A stretch of DNA of 46,664 bases from Desulfonatronovibrio sp. GTDB taxonomy: Bacteria; Desulfobacterota; Desulfovibrionia; Desulfovibrionales; Desulfonatronovibrionaceae. The number at the start of each line of letters is the position of its first letter. Position 1 is the first letter of the stretch. Location of the stretch: NCBI GenBank assembly GCA_003566455.1, contig PXDF01000163.1:1-46664 (forward strand), in the 5' to 3' direction. Of this stretch, positions 1 through 8,098 are shown in pieces. Under the pieces are notes generated by a model. That model was not told the DNA's origin. It was given only the letters and a program-made list of their open reading frames with translations, and did no database searches. A program made the position numbers and the translations under genes.

Positions 1-28
1 AAATCTGCAATTCGGGCAAGGGGTTACT

Positions 29-2083
29 ATGACCGAACTGGATAAAAAAATCAGCCAACTATTTGCAGGTCTTGTTGTCCGCAAGGATCTGGTCAAAACA
101 GTCAAGGGTAATGCCATTGTCCCAACATATGTGCTGGAGTACCTTCTGGGTCAGTATTGTGCCACCAATGACGAAGCCAGCATCCAGTCCGGTATTGATA
201 CGGTCAGGGAAATTCTCTCCAGGCATTATGTTCATCGCAACGAGGCAGGGCTTATCCGTTCAACAATCAAGGAAAAGGGTCGGCACAAGGTCATAGATAA
301 GATCAGTGTGGACCTTAACGAAAAGACCGACAACTATGAGGCTCAGTTTTCCAACCTGGGGATCAAAAAGGTGCTGGTTGATTCCGGGACTGTCAAAAGT
401 CATCCCAAACTCCTGGTCAGTGGAGTATGGTGCATAGCTGATGTTGAATATGAGTTTACCGAAGACAAAAAAACGTCTCCGTGGATTCTGTCGACCCTCA
501 AACCTATTCAATTATCCAATTTTGACTATGACACCTACATAAAAACAAGAGAGGAGTTTTCCACTCAGGAATGGATTGATCTGCTGGTGCAAAGCATAGG
601 TTTTAATCCTGAAATGTTTGGAAGACGCAGCAAGCTGACTCAGCTGGTCCGTCTCATCCCCTTTTGTGAACGGAATTATAACGTTATTGAGCTTGGCCCT
701 AAAGGAACCGGAAAATCGCATATTTATTCTGAGTTTTCACCCCATGGGATACTTATCTCCGGTGGTGAAGTCACTGTGGCCAAGCTTTTTGTCAACAATC
801 AGAGCGGCAAAATCGGACTTGTAGGTTACTGGGATGTGGTGGCTTTTGATGAGTTTGCCGGGAAACAGAAGCAGGTGAATAAAGCCCTTGTTGACATTCT
901 CAAAAACTACATGGCCAACAAATCGTTCTCCAGAGGAGTGGAGACTCTGGGGGCTGAAGCGTCCATGGCCTTTGTGCGCAATACCAGTCATACAGTTCCA
1001 TATATGCTCAAGCATGAAGACCTTTTTTGTGATCTGCCTGAAAAATATCATGATTCAGCTTTTCTGGACCGGATTCATTTCTATATCCCTGGCTGGGAGG
1101 TGGACATAATCAGAGGGGAGATGTTTTCTGACGGCTATGGATTTGTGGTAGATTATCTGGCTGAAATCTTAAGGGCCATGCGCAACCATGACTATTCAGA
1201 CAGATACAAAAACATGTATACTTTGTCGTCTGATATTGCCACCAGGGACAGAGACGCCATTAACAAGACTTTTTCCGGGCTGATGAAGATTATTTTTCCT
1301 CATGGTCAGGCAACTCCTGAAGAAATCAGGGAAATCCTGGATTTTGCGGTTGAGGGCCGCAAACGGGTCAAGGATCAGCTAATGCGTATTGATTCCACTT
1401 ACGCCAAGGTTAACTTCAGCTATACAGGTGAGAACAGCAAAAAACATATAGTCAAAACCCTGGAAGAACGTGAGTATCCAAAGTATTATCACCGTACCCT
1501 GAGTGAGGACGATGAAACTGACCAGCCTGAGGATGCTGAGGAAGTGGCTGATCTTTCAGCACATGATCTTATAGTTCCCAAGCCTGAACTTACCGAACAG
1601 CACATTGTTGTCCAGGAAAACCAGCGCGGCATTTCCTATGAAAGACTCTTTGGTCCTTATTTGGCAGGGGCGCGGAAGATTACTGTTACAGATCCATATA
1701 TCAGGGCCTTTTTTCAGATCCGAAATTTTATGGAGCTTCTTGAATCCCTGGCCAGGCTCAAACCCAGGGAAGAGGAAGTCAACGTCCATCTTATCACCTC
1801 AGAAGATGAGCAAAAGCCTGAACAGCAGAGGCAGTTTCTGGACCAGATCAAGGAGTCAGCAGGCTCAATAGGGATAAGGTTCACCTGGAATTTTAATGCT
1901 GCTGGCTCCATACACGCCAGACACATAATTACTGATCATGGCTGGAAAATCAGCCTGGACCGCGGCCTGGATATTTTTCAACGCTATGACATGAACGACC
2001 AGTTTACCTTTGCCAACCGCCTGCAGCAATACAGACCATGCAAGGCCTTTGAAGTCACTTTTATAAGGAGTGAACAAGGTTAA
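29..2083 (+). CDS. brxL: BrxL-like AAA+ protein with C-terminal MIT_C/PLD-like domain
   Basis: 684 aa. The N-terminus (about residues 1-190) resembles the BrxL family of BREX phage-defence systems (LFAGLVVRKDLVK, YVLEYLLGQYCA, SNLGIKKV, STLKPIQLS). An AAA+ core follows, with Walker A GPKGTGKS at 223-230 and Walker B WDVVAFDEF near 268-277. After an acidic linker (about 490-515), residues about 532-680 (GISYERLFGPYLAGARKITV, DPYIRAFFQIRNFMELLE) look like the MIT C-terminal phospholipase-D-like domain, not a Lon serine protease domain. An AAGGGG Shine-Dalgarno precedes the ATG. BrxL normally works with PglZ/BrxC-type partners on phage exclusion; none is in this window, but the gene sits at its left edge, so they may lie upstream. 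The BrxL assignment is firm; how the C-terminal domain contributes is inference. Confidence 0.85.
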   Translation: MTELDKKISQLFAGLVVRKDLVKTVKGNAIVPTYVLEYLLGQYCATNDEASIQSGIDTVREILSRHYVHRNEAGLIRSTIKEKGRHKVIDKISVDLNEKTDNYEAQFSNLGIKKVLVDSGTVKSHPKLLVSGVWCIADVEYEFTEDKKTSPWILSTLKPIQLSNFDYDTYIKTREEFSTQEWIDLLVQSIGFNPEMFGRRSKLTQLVRLIPFCERNYNVIELGPKGTGKSHIYSEFSPHGILISGGEVTVAKLFVNNQSGKIGLVGYWDVVAFDEFAGKQKQVNKALVDILKNYMANKSFSRGVETLGAEASMAFVRNTSHTVPYMLKHEDLFCDLPEKYHDSAFLDRIHFYIPGWEVDIIRGEMFSDGYGFVVDYLAEILRAMRNHDYSDRYKNMYTLSSDIATRDRDAINKTFSGLMKIIFPHGQATPEEIREILDFAVEGRKRVKDQLMRIDSTYAKVNFSYTGENSKKHIVKTLEEREYPKYYHRTLSEDDETDQPEDAEEVADLSAHDLIVPKPELTEQHIVVQENQRGISYERLFGPYLAGARKITVTDPYIRAFFQIRNFMELLESLARLKPREEEVNVHLITSEDEQKPEQQRQFLDQIKESAGSIGIRFTWNFNAAGSIHARHIITDHGWKISLDRGLDIFQRYDMNDQFTFANRLQQYRPCKAFEVTFIRSEQG

Positions 2084-2191
2084 GTTGCACAAGGGACTGA
2101 ATCCCAGAGGAGCAAACAAAAAAGATTATTTTGTCGTCATTCCAACTTTAACTGAATTTGTCATGCTGAATTGTATTTAGGAGACATGATA

Positions 2192-3388
2192 ATGTCTGAA
2201 CAAAAAAAATATAAAGTCAGGATTCCATTATTTCCAACGTATTCAACAGTTCAATCTGTAATGAATACTATCAACGGTGTTCCCAAGCAGTCCGTTACAA
2301 GGTTGATTCAAAACATCTGGGCGCAGACAGGGACTCCTCAAAAACCTGTTGACTGGTCTGAACCTGACAAATGGATACCCGAGCGATTAACTGATGAAGA
2401 TGCCTTACTGGCCAGGCGTATCTGGGAAGAAAGCAGGCATGAGGTTAACCCTCGTCACATTTATGGAGTTTATCTTTTTATCAACAACTACGAACTACTT
2501 ATCCCCGATAATGAAGGGGTCTATAGGTTGTCCAAGCTGGGAAAGAGTTTTCTCAATAAAGATGAAAAGGTTATCAGGGAATTGGATGATACAGAGGGGC
2601 TTTTAAAACTCCTGAATATTCTTGCCACAAAGACCCAGGCTATGCGGGCCGATCTTTTGCCCGAATGGTCTGAATTTCTCCTGGAACACTCCAAGTTCAG
2701 TACCCAGTCCACATTCAAAGACACCCTAAGAAGGAGATTAGTGAATCTGGCCGAAAGGGGATATATTTCCAGGGAAGGTAATCGGTATACTATTACCAAA
2801 GAAGGCCTTCGCTACGCAGAACAATCTTTACCTTCAGGAGAAAGCCCAAAGCGTAAGGTTTTAAGGGCCTTAAACCAACATAATGCTGGTCAACGCGAGG
2901 CCCTGCGGGACCTTCTGAATATAATGCCCCCAGAACATTTCGAACATTTGATTGGTGAGCTTATGGAAGCCATGGGCTATGAGGACGTGACTGTTACCAA
3001 AGAGTCCGGGGACAAGGGAGTTGATGTGGTTGCCACAGTCCAGTTTGGCATAACAACTGTCAGGGAAGTTGTTCAGGTTAAAAGACATGGCAAAAGCAGT
3101 GTCCGGCGTCCCATTATTGATCAGCTTCGAGGTTCCCTGCCTTACCACCAGGCCATCAGGGGAACACTCATAACCCTTGGAAAAATCAGCAAAGGTGCAA
3201 CCGAGGCTGCTCTTTTTCCTGGTGCTGCCCCCATCACCTTGATTGATGGGGACAAGCTGCTGGACCTTCTTATTGAGCACGGCATAGGCATCAAAAAAAG
3301 ACCCGTTGAGCTTTGGGAAGTTGATCCCTCAGCCTTAGAAAAAGAACTGGAGCCTGAAGTTCAGGAGGCTGATGTTGCTGGTCTTTGA
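2192..3388 (+). CDS. mrr: Mrr-family restriction endonuclease
   Basis: 398 aa from the chosen ATG. An AGGAG at 2179-2183 sits 8 nt ahead of this ATG; the ATG at 2186 is too close and the TTG at 2171 has no ribosome site. The N-terminal half (about 1-220) is winged-helix-like, as in Mrr_N modules that read DNA. Residues about 245-385 form the Mrr catalytic fold of the PD-(D/E)XK superfamily: FEHLIGELMEAMGY, then GDKGVDVVA, then the QVK signature in EVVQVKRHG. Mrr enzymes are type IV-like nucleases that cut modified DNA. The gene follows the BrxL-like gene on the same strand after about 110 bp, which suggests one defence island. Family confidence is high; specificity cannot be read from sequence. 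Confidence 0.9.
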   Translation: MSEQKKYKVRIPLFPTYSTVQSVMNTINGVPKQSVTRLIQNIWAQTGTPQKPVDWSEPDKWIPERLTDEDALLARRIWEESRHEVNPRHIYGVYLFINNYELLIPDNEGVYRLSKLGKSFLNKDEKVIRELDDTEGLLKLLNILATKTQAMRADLLPEWSEFLLEHSKFSTQSTFKDTLRRRLVNLAERGYISREGNRYTITKEGLRYAEQSLPSGESPKRKVLRALNQHNAGQREALRDLLNIMPPEHFEHLIGELMEAMGYEDVTVTKESGDKGVDVVATVQFGITTVREVVQVKRHGKSSVRRPIIDQLRGSLPYHQAIRGTLITLGKISKGATEAALFPGAAPITLIDGDKLLDLLIEHGIGIKKRPVELWEVDPSALEKELEPEVQEADVAGL

Positions 3389-3590
3389 GGTGAAGTTGAG
3401 GCAAGGAGCATAAAGCTGATTGAGCTTAGTCATTTATCTAGCGTGAGAAAAGCAAAGGCCCCAGAAAAACATTATCCCCAGGGCCGCTCTATAGTTTCTC
3501 CCCAACACAGGGAGGTTAAATATTCTGTAAGGGCCATGAACAATCTGTCAAGCTTTGGGGTTAAATAATTGTGCTGACTGGACTAAAGGG

Positions 3591-3620
3591 TTGACGTAAT
3601 ACCTTGGTTGCGCTTAGATT
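3591..3620 (+). promoter_or_regulatory. Candidate sigma-70 promoter for the 3627-3794 RNA
   Basis: TTGACG (5/6) at 3591-3596 and TAGATT (4/6) at 3615-3620, with 18 bp between. No protein gene follows on this strand for over 1 kb, so it would drive a non-coding transcript. Confidence 0.4.
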
Positions 3621-3626
3621 TCTGTG

Positions 3627-3794
3627 TTGGAGGGCAATGCCAGAGTCTCGTGCGGAATCCAATGACAAAAATTACCGGGATTACTGTAGGAGTGCCCCAA
3701 AACCTTACAGAGCCAGCGGCCTATCTCCTAAGCCGGCGTGGTTGGCAACTTGTGTTTCGAGCCGTCCTCTTAACTGGGGGCGGCTCTTCTATTT
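3627..3794 (+). ncRNA. Candidate structured small RNA, unassigned
   Basis: About 165 nt between a plausible promoter and a terminator-like hairpin, with no convincing reading frame (the ORFs here lack ribosome sites and protein character). It can fold: GGGCA near 3632 can pair with TGCCC near 3694, enclosing an ATCC/GGAT pair, and a GGC...GCC stem follows near 3718-3736. I compared it mentally with 6S RNA, SRP RNA, RNase P, tmRNA and the cobalamin, Moco, c-di-GMP, SAM and THF riboswitches and found no match. The call rests on promoter, fold and terminator only. Confidence 0.35.
3759..3794 (+). terminator. Rho-independent terminator-like hairpin
   Basis: GAGCCGTCC and GGGGGCGGCTC form a GC-rich stem around an AT-rich loop, followed by TTCTATTTTT. 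It would end the candidate RNA. Confidence 0.5.
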
Positions 3795-3953
3795 TTGCCA
3801 GAAGGCATTTTAAAGCGATTTCTTTTGTCTCCAGGCCATAATGGTCATTTTCCCTGGATGTTATCAGAAAAAAAACGCGTCAGATTCGCTTCTAAGGCCT
3901 GCCAGACATGGAGTTAAGGGTAAGGTGCAGGCTTTATTTATTGGGTGATTGCT

Positions 3954-3989
3954 AAAAAAAGAAGAGGCCCTCACACCGGGAAGGGCCTC
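3954..3989 (-). terminator. Rho-independent terminator, minus strand
   Basis: An 8-bp perfect stem (GAGGCCCT at 3964-3971 with AGGGCCTC at 3982-3989) and a 10-nt loop. Read on the minus strand it is followed by TTC and a run of T. It could be a second stop for transcription coming from the tRNA side. Confidence 0.55.
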
Positions 3990-4165
3990 CTCAAAGATGA
4001 GATGCCAAAGGAAGATATCATGCAGGTATCCGGAATATGGCTCTCATGGAAAAAGTTGCCTTCCAGTAAAATGATTGTCAAGAATTATGTGGTCCAGATT
4101 TCAGCTTTCCAACTTACCTAAAAGACTCTATAAAATTTTTCAGCTTTAGTTGTGTATCACATGGC

Positions 4166-4273
4166 GAATGCCTGGACCCAGAGATTGCCATCGAGGATCT
4201 ACCTGAAGAGGTTAGGAAATACGTGCTGGTGAGGGTGGGGCAGGCAAAGGGAGTAGCGTATGCCTTGAATTAA
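4166..4273 (+). pseudogene. Possible remnant of an unidentified coding sequence
   Basis: One plus-strand frame ending in TAA at 4271-4273 reads ECLDPEIAIEDLPEEVRKYV and then LVRVGQAKGVAYALN. This has the balanced composition of a genuine protein C-terminus. Upstream the frame becomes poor in charge and rich in Phe/Ser/Cys, with no start codon or ribosome site. I do not recognise the family. It may be the tail of a gene lost by deletion in this otherwise gene-free 1-kb stretch, or chance. Confidence 0.25.
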
Positions 4274-4350
4274 ATAGAGAATGCGCGAAAAGCGATATGT
4301 TTATTGTCGACTTACAAAAAAGAAAAAACTGCTTACACAGTGCCTGATCC

Positions 4351-4387
4351 AAAAATAAAAGGACTTACATTTTAACTGTAAGTCCTT
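4351..4387 (-). terminator. Rho-independent terminator of the tRNA operon
   Basis: An 11-bp perfect stem (AAGGACTTACA at 4359-4369 with TGTAAGTCCTT at 4377-4387) and a 7-nt loop, followed on the minus strand by TTATTTTT. It lies 9 bp past the CCA end of tRNA-Lys. Confidence 0.85.
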
Positions 4388-4395
4388 GAAATATC

Positions 4396-4471
4396 TGGTG
4401 GGCCACCAAGGAATCGAACCTTGAACCTCCGGATTAAGAGTCCGCTGCTCTGCCAATTGAGCTAGTGGCCC
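4396..4471 (-). tRNA. tRNA-Lys (anticodon CTT)
   Basis: 76 nt on the minus strand. The acceptor arms GGGCCAC/GTGGCCC pair, the anticodon loop is CTCTTAA, the T arm GGTTCGATTCC is present and the CCA end is encoded (TGG at 4396-4398 on the plus strand). It is the second tRNA of a Leu-Lys operon. Confidence 0.95.
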
Positions 4472-4530
4472 GTGCCTGCGCTTTAAGAAAAAAGGTTCAG
4501 ACATCTGCGCCCTGAACCTCTTGAAATCTG

Positions 4531-4618
4531 TGGTGCCGAAGGGGAGACTCGAACTCCCACGGGGGAACCCCCACTAGACCCTGAACCTAGCGTGTCTACC
4601 AATTCCACCACTTCGGCA
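4531..4618 (-). tRNA. tRNA-Leu (anticodon CAG)
   Basis: 88 nt on the minus strand with the long variable arm of class II tRNAs. The acceptor arms TGCCGAAG/CTTCGGCA pair, the anticodon loop TTCAGGG gives CAG, and CCA is encoded. It is the first gene of the Leu-Lys operon. Confidence 0.95.
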
Positions 4619-4630
4619 TAAGAAATTAAT

Positions 4631-4659
4631 TTTCTAAACCATCCTCTTCATTTTGACAA
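4631..4659 (-). promoter_or_regulatory. Promoter of the tRNA-Leu/tRNA-Lys operon
   Basis: On the minus strand TTGTCA (5/6; plus-strand 4654-4659) and TAGAAA (4/6; 4631-4636) are exactly 17 bp apart, about 13 bp before the mature tRNA-Leu 5' end. Confidence 0.6.
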
Positions 4660-4717
4660 GTTTTTTTTCATTATGGCAAAAATTTTTTGGTAAAATTTAC
4701 AGCCGAATCAGTCATAC

Positions 4718-4744
4718 TTGATGAGCCGGCTATTTTGGTATAAT
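4718..4744 (+). promoter_or_regulatory. Extended -10 promoter for the ribF operon
   Basis: A perfect TATAAT at 4739-4744 preceded by TGG, giving the extended -10 form TGnTATAAT. A weak -35 (TTGATG at 4718-4723) sits 15 bp upstream. The ribF start is 67 bp beyond. Confidence 0.6.
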
Positions 4745-4810
4745 ATTTCTATTTTTTGGCAAATTTCAACAATGACTTTATAATAATCCATTAAGGAAGC
4801 TCCATAATAC

Positions 4811-5752
4811 ATGATCATTCATGACATTCAGGCCGCGGCCAGCCGGTTGAGCGCTTCATGCCTGACTATAGGAAATTTTGACGGGGTCCATTTGGGACAT
4901 CAGCAGCTTATCACCAAGGTTAAAAAAAGAGCCAGGCTCATGGATATATCCAGCATAGCCGTCACTTTTGACCCTCACCCCCTAAGGGTGCTTCTGGATA
5001 AAAAAAGTCCGCCTTTTATCACCCTGACTTCCCAGAAACTTGAACTTATCGACGCCCTGGGGGTAGATTATACCCTGTGCATGCCCTTTACCAGAGAACT
5101 GGCCGCGCTCGAGCCTGAAGCATTTGTCCTTGAATATCTGGTGGGGATGCTCAAGGTCAAAGAAATGATCATAGGCTATGACTATGCTTTTGGAAAGGGA
5201 CGAAAAGGCAACTTTACTCTGCTCAAGGAACTGGGCCAAAAATACGGATTTTCAGTGGACCAGTTTCCCCCTGTAATGGTTGACGGGGCCATTGTAAGCT
5301 CTACCAGGATCAGAGACCTTTTAAGAGATGGAAGGGTCTGGGATGTAAGACCCCTTCTTGGCCGGTTTTACCGGGTTGAAGGCAAGGTTATCGCCGGCAA
5401 AAAAAGAGGAGGTGCTCTTCTCGGATTCCCAACAGCCAATATTCTGCTTAAAGATGAACTTTTTCCAAGAACAGGGGTTTACGCGGTCTGGGTTGAAATT
5501 AAAGATCAGATCAAGCCAGGTGTTGCAAATATCGGATATAATCCCACCTTTGGAAATGACTACCTTTCGGTTGAAATTCACATCCTTGATTTCAGCCAGG
5601 ACATTTATGATCAACCTGTTAAAGTTCATTTTGTTCAACGCCTGCGCTCGGAAATAAAATTTTCAGGCATTGATGAATTAAAAAGCCAGATTGAAAAGGA
5701 TTGTGAACTTGGCCGCAGAATTCTTTCCATACCTGAATCAAAACTGATGTGA
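4811..5752 (+). CDS. ribF: Bifunctional riboflavin kinase / FAD synthetase
   Basis: 313 aa, the usual length of RibF. It phosphorylates riboflavin to FMN and adenylylates FMN to FAD in the cytoplasm. The N-terminal FAD synthetase nucleotidyltransferase half has GNFDGVHLGHQQLI near residue 22 and VSSTRIRDLLRDG near 165. The C-terminal flavokinase half has GKVIAGKKRGGALLGFPTAN near 195 and GVANIGYNPTFG. An AAGGA ribosome site precedes the ATG. It is the first gene of a plus-strand cluster with rsfS and gpmI. Confidence 0.96.
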   Translation: MIIHDIQAAASRLSASCLTIGNFDGVHLGHQQLITKVKKRARLMDISSIAVTFDPHPLRVLLDKKSPPFITLTSQKLELIDALGVDYTLCMPFTRELAALEPEAFVLEYLVGMLKVKEMIIGYDYAFGKGRKGNFTLLKELGQKYGFSVDQFPPVMVDGAIVSSTRIRDLLRDGRVWDVRPLLGRFYRVEGKVIAGKKRGGALLGFPTANILLKDELFPRTGVYAVWVEIKDQIKPGVANIGYNPTFGNDYLSVEIHILDFSQDIYDQPVKVHFVQRLRSEIKFSGIDELKSQIEKDCELGRRILSIPESKLM

Positions 5753-5861
5753 ACCCTGCTGTTAATTCTCACAGGACAAAAAAGTTCCAGTCTGCTCCGG
5801 ACTTGAATGTTTTAAAGGCAAGTCTTAAGGGTATTTCCACTGATTATAAAAGGACAAATGA

Positions 5862-6248
5862 ATGACTCACAACAACCTCTTCGGGGATCTTTTAAAAGAT
5901 AAACTAATTTTCCTGGGTGGACTGCTTCAGGAAAAAAAAGCTGCTGATGTACTGGCTCTGGACGTAAGCAGCTATTCCAGCTCCTTTGAAGGTATAATCC
6001 TTGCTACGGCCCAGAGCAAACGCCATTGCAGGTCCCTGGCTGATCATCTGCTTGTCCAGATTAAAAAAAACAATCTTGAATACCTGGGCATGGAAGGTTT
6101 TCAGGAAGGAGAATGGATTCTTCTGGATCTCAATGATGTAATTGTTCATATTTTCATTGAGGAAAGCCGTCTTTTCTACAATTTAGAAGGTTTCTGGGCC
6201 AAGGGTAAAAAAATTCTACCTCTGACTGCTGGAGTTAAAAATGCATGA
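5862..6248 (+). CDS. rsfS: Ribosomal silencing factor RsfS (Iojap family)
   Basis: 128 aa, typical of RsfS. The family binds ribosomal protein L14 on the large subunit and blocks subunit joining in starvation. Family features are AADVLALDVSSYSSSF, IILATAQSKRHCRSLADHLL, the GFQEGEWILLDLNDVIVHIF block and the FYNLEGFWA C-terminal segment. Its stop overlaps the gpmI start by 8 bp, so the two are probably translationally coupled. An rsfS-gpmI pairing fits sulfate-reducer gene order as I recall it. Confidence 0.93.
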   Translation: MTHNNLFGDLLKDKLIFLGGLLQEKKAADVLALDVSSYSSSFEGIILATAQSKRHCRSLADHLLVQIKKNNLEYLGMEGFQEGEWILLDLNDVIVHIFIEESRLFYNLEGFWAKGKKILPLTAGVKNA

Positions 6249-7791
6249 TCAACAAATATACCCCATAATCCTGCTCATCCTAGACGGGTGGGGTTTTGCC
6301 CCCAAAGGCCCAGGCAACGCCATAAGCCAGGCTCATACACCCAGCCTGGACATGATCACGGAAAAATATCCCTGCACAAGTCTTAAGTGTTCAGGACCAT
6401 ATGTTGGTCTTCCTGAAGGGCAGATGGGCAATTCCGAGGTGGGACACCTGAATATCGGCGCGGGACGAATAGTTTACCAGGATATAATGCGGATCAATCT
6501 GGCCATTGAAAAGAAAGAGCTTTCCAACAATCAGAATCTCAACCAGCTGATTGAAAAGGTTAAGCCCCACGGCCGGCTTCATTTTATGGGCCTGGTTTCT
6601 GACGGCGGAGTGCACAGCCTGCAGCAGCATTTGCACCGCCTTCTTGAAATTGTTCGTGATAAAGGGGTCAAGCAGGTGTTTGTTCATTGTTTTCTGGATG
6701 GAAGGGATACATCTCCCACCAGCGGAGCTGGTTTTGTATCAGATCTTCAGGCCCGCCTCAAAAAAATTGGCCTGGGCAGCATTGCTTCAGTTGCCGGCAG
6801 ATACTATGCCATGGACCGGGACAGAAGATGGGATCGAACCAGGCTGGCTTATGACGCCCTGACCCTGGGTAAGGCTGACAAGGCGCGTGATCCGGTTCAG
6901 CTGATAAAAGATTCCTATGACAGAGGTCAGACCGATGAATTTGTCAGGCCCCATGTAATTGTGGATTCAGACAATAAACCCTTGGCTACCCTGGAAGACG
7001 GGGACGGAGTTATTTTTTTTAATTTTCGGGCGGATCGGGCCAGGCAACTGACGAAAGCCTTGTATGACCCGGATTTCAGCGAATTTGAACGGCAAAAACA
7101 GCCCAGACTCCAGATCATCACCATGACCAGGTATGATAAGACATTCGGGCTTCCGGTTCTTTTTCCCCCGGAAAGAATGAAAAACATCCTGGGTGAGGTG
7201 GTGTCGGTGAATAACCTTGCCCAGCTGCGCATAGCTGAAACAGAGAAATACGCGCATGTAACTTATTTCTTCAATGGCGGGGTGGAAAAGCCATTTGCCG
7301 GTGAGGAACGAATCCTTGTTCCCTCTCCAAGAGATGTTCCCACTTATGACCACAAGCCGGAGATGAGTGTCTACGAGGTCACGGACACTTTGGTCCAGAA
7401 AATCAAGGGCCAAAGTTATGATTTTTATGTGTGCAACTTTGCCAACCTGGACATGGTTGGTCATACAGGGAGCATTTCCGCGACCATAAGGGCATGCGAG
7501 GCAGTGGATGAATGCGTGGAACGGGTCAGGCGGGCCACGCTGGAGCAGAGCGGAATCATGCTATTGACCTCGGATCACGGCAACGCTGATGACATGCTTG
7601 ATGAAACCGGCGAGGTCAGGACTTCCCACAGCCTCAACCCTGTTCCTTTATGCCTGATAAGCGACCTAAAGGGCTTGAGCTTTCGCGATCAAGGGATTCT
7701 GGCTGATATCGCGCCCACAATCATTGACTTATGGAACCTGGACAAACCGGATGAAATGACCGGACAAAGCCTTATCAAGAGGGTTAAATAA
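6241..7791 (+). CDS. gpmI: 2,3-bisphosphoglycerate-independent phosphoglycerate mutase
   Basis: 516 aa, full length for iPGM. It interconverts 3- and 2-phosphoglycerate in glycolysis and gluconeogenesis with two divalent metals and a phosphoserine intermediate. Seen: LILDGWG metal site near 13-19, catalytic serine in GNSEVGHLNIGAG (Ser65), VFVHCFLDGRDTSP, AGRYYAMDRDRRWDR, FFNFRADRARQ, and the C-terminal metal ligands in NFANLDMVGHTG, LTSDHGNAD and TSHSLNPVP. All key residues are present. It overlaps rsfS upstream and abuts the next start codon downstream. Confidence 0.97.
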   Translation: MHDQQIYPIILLILDGWGFAPKGPGNAISQAHTPSLDMITEKYPCTSLKCSGPYVGLPEGQMGNSEVGHLNIGAGRIVYQDIMRINLAIEKKELSNNQNLNQLIEKVKPHGRLHFMGLVSDGGVHSLQQHLHRLLEIVRDKGVKQVFVHCFLDGRDTSPTSGAGFVSDLQARLKKIGLGSIASVAGRYYAMDRDRRWDRTRLAYDALTLGKADKARDPVQLIKDSYDRGQTDEFVRPHVIVDSDNKPLATLEDGDGVIFFNFRADRARQLTKALYDPDFSEFERQKQPRLQIITMTRYDKTFGLPVLFPPERMKNILGEVVSVNNLAQLRIAETEKYAHVTYFFNGGVEKPFAGEERILVPSPRDVPTYDHKPEMSVYEVTDTLVQKIKGQSYDFYVCNFANLDMVGHTGSISATIRACEAVDECVERVRRATLEQSGIMLLTSDHGNADDMLDETGEVRTSHSLNPVPLCLISDLKGLSFRDQGILADIAPTIIDLWNLDKPDEMTGQSLIKRVK

Positions 7792-8031
7792 ATGGCGGAA
7801 AAAAAATTTGTCACACCTGTCAGGCCTGTGGGAATGGAGCTGGTAATGCTTTATCCATGTCCACACTGCGGGCGCAATGTGCCTTTGCTGGCTCCCACTG
7901 AACCTTCAATGGGCAGCTGTGACTCGTGCAAAAAGCAATTTCCCCTGATGCCCATTGACAGCACAACTGTTCAGTATATCAAGCTTATCCTGCATAATGG
8001 CCAGGCGTCCATTGATCCTGGTTATGTATAA
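7792..8031 (+). CDS. Small zinc-ribbon protein of unknown function
   Basis: 79 aa; the ATG follows the gpmI stop with no gap, so it is co-transcribed and probably coupled. Two CxxC pairs (CPHCGRN near 23-29 and CDSCKKQ near 43-49) form a likely zinc ribbon. The rest is short strand-like sequence (VQYIKLILHNGQASIDPGYV). I believe homologues occur mainly in Desulfovibrionales, but that is recall. No function can be assigned. Confidence 0.7.
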   Translation: MAEKKFVTPVRPVGMELVMLYPCPHCGRNVPLLAPTEPSMGSCDSCKKQFPLMPIDSTTVQYIKLILHNGQASIDPGYV

Positions 8032-8098
8032 GACTGGATCAATGATTTTCAGCAGGTAAAAAGAGAATCAGGGACGCGGCCTAGGGCAACCTGGAACT

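Noticed and set aside
3627..3794. Cobalamin riboswitch or 6S RNA as identity of the candidate RNA
   Set aside because: The B12-box and conserved cobalamin core are absent, and the two ends do not pair as the 6S closing stem requires.
3604..3841. Two overlapping short plus-strand ORFs near 3.6-3.8 kb
   Set aside because: No ribosome sites and random-looking composition; the stretch is better explained as a non-coding RNA with terminator.
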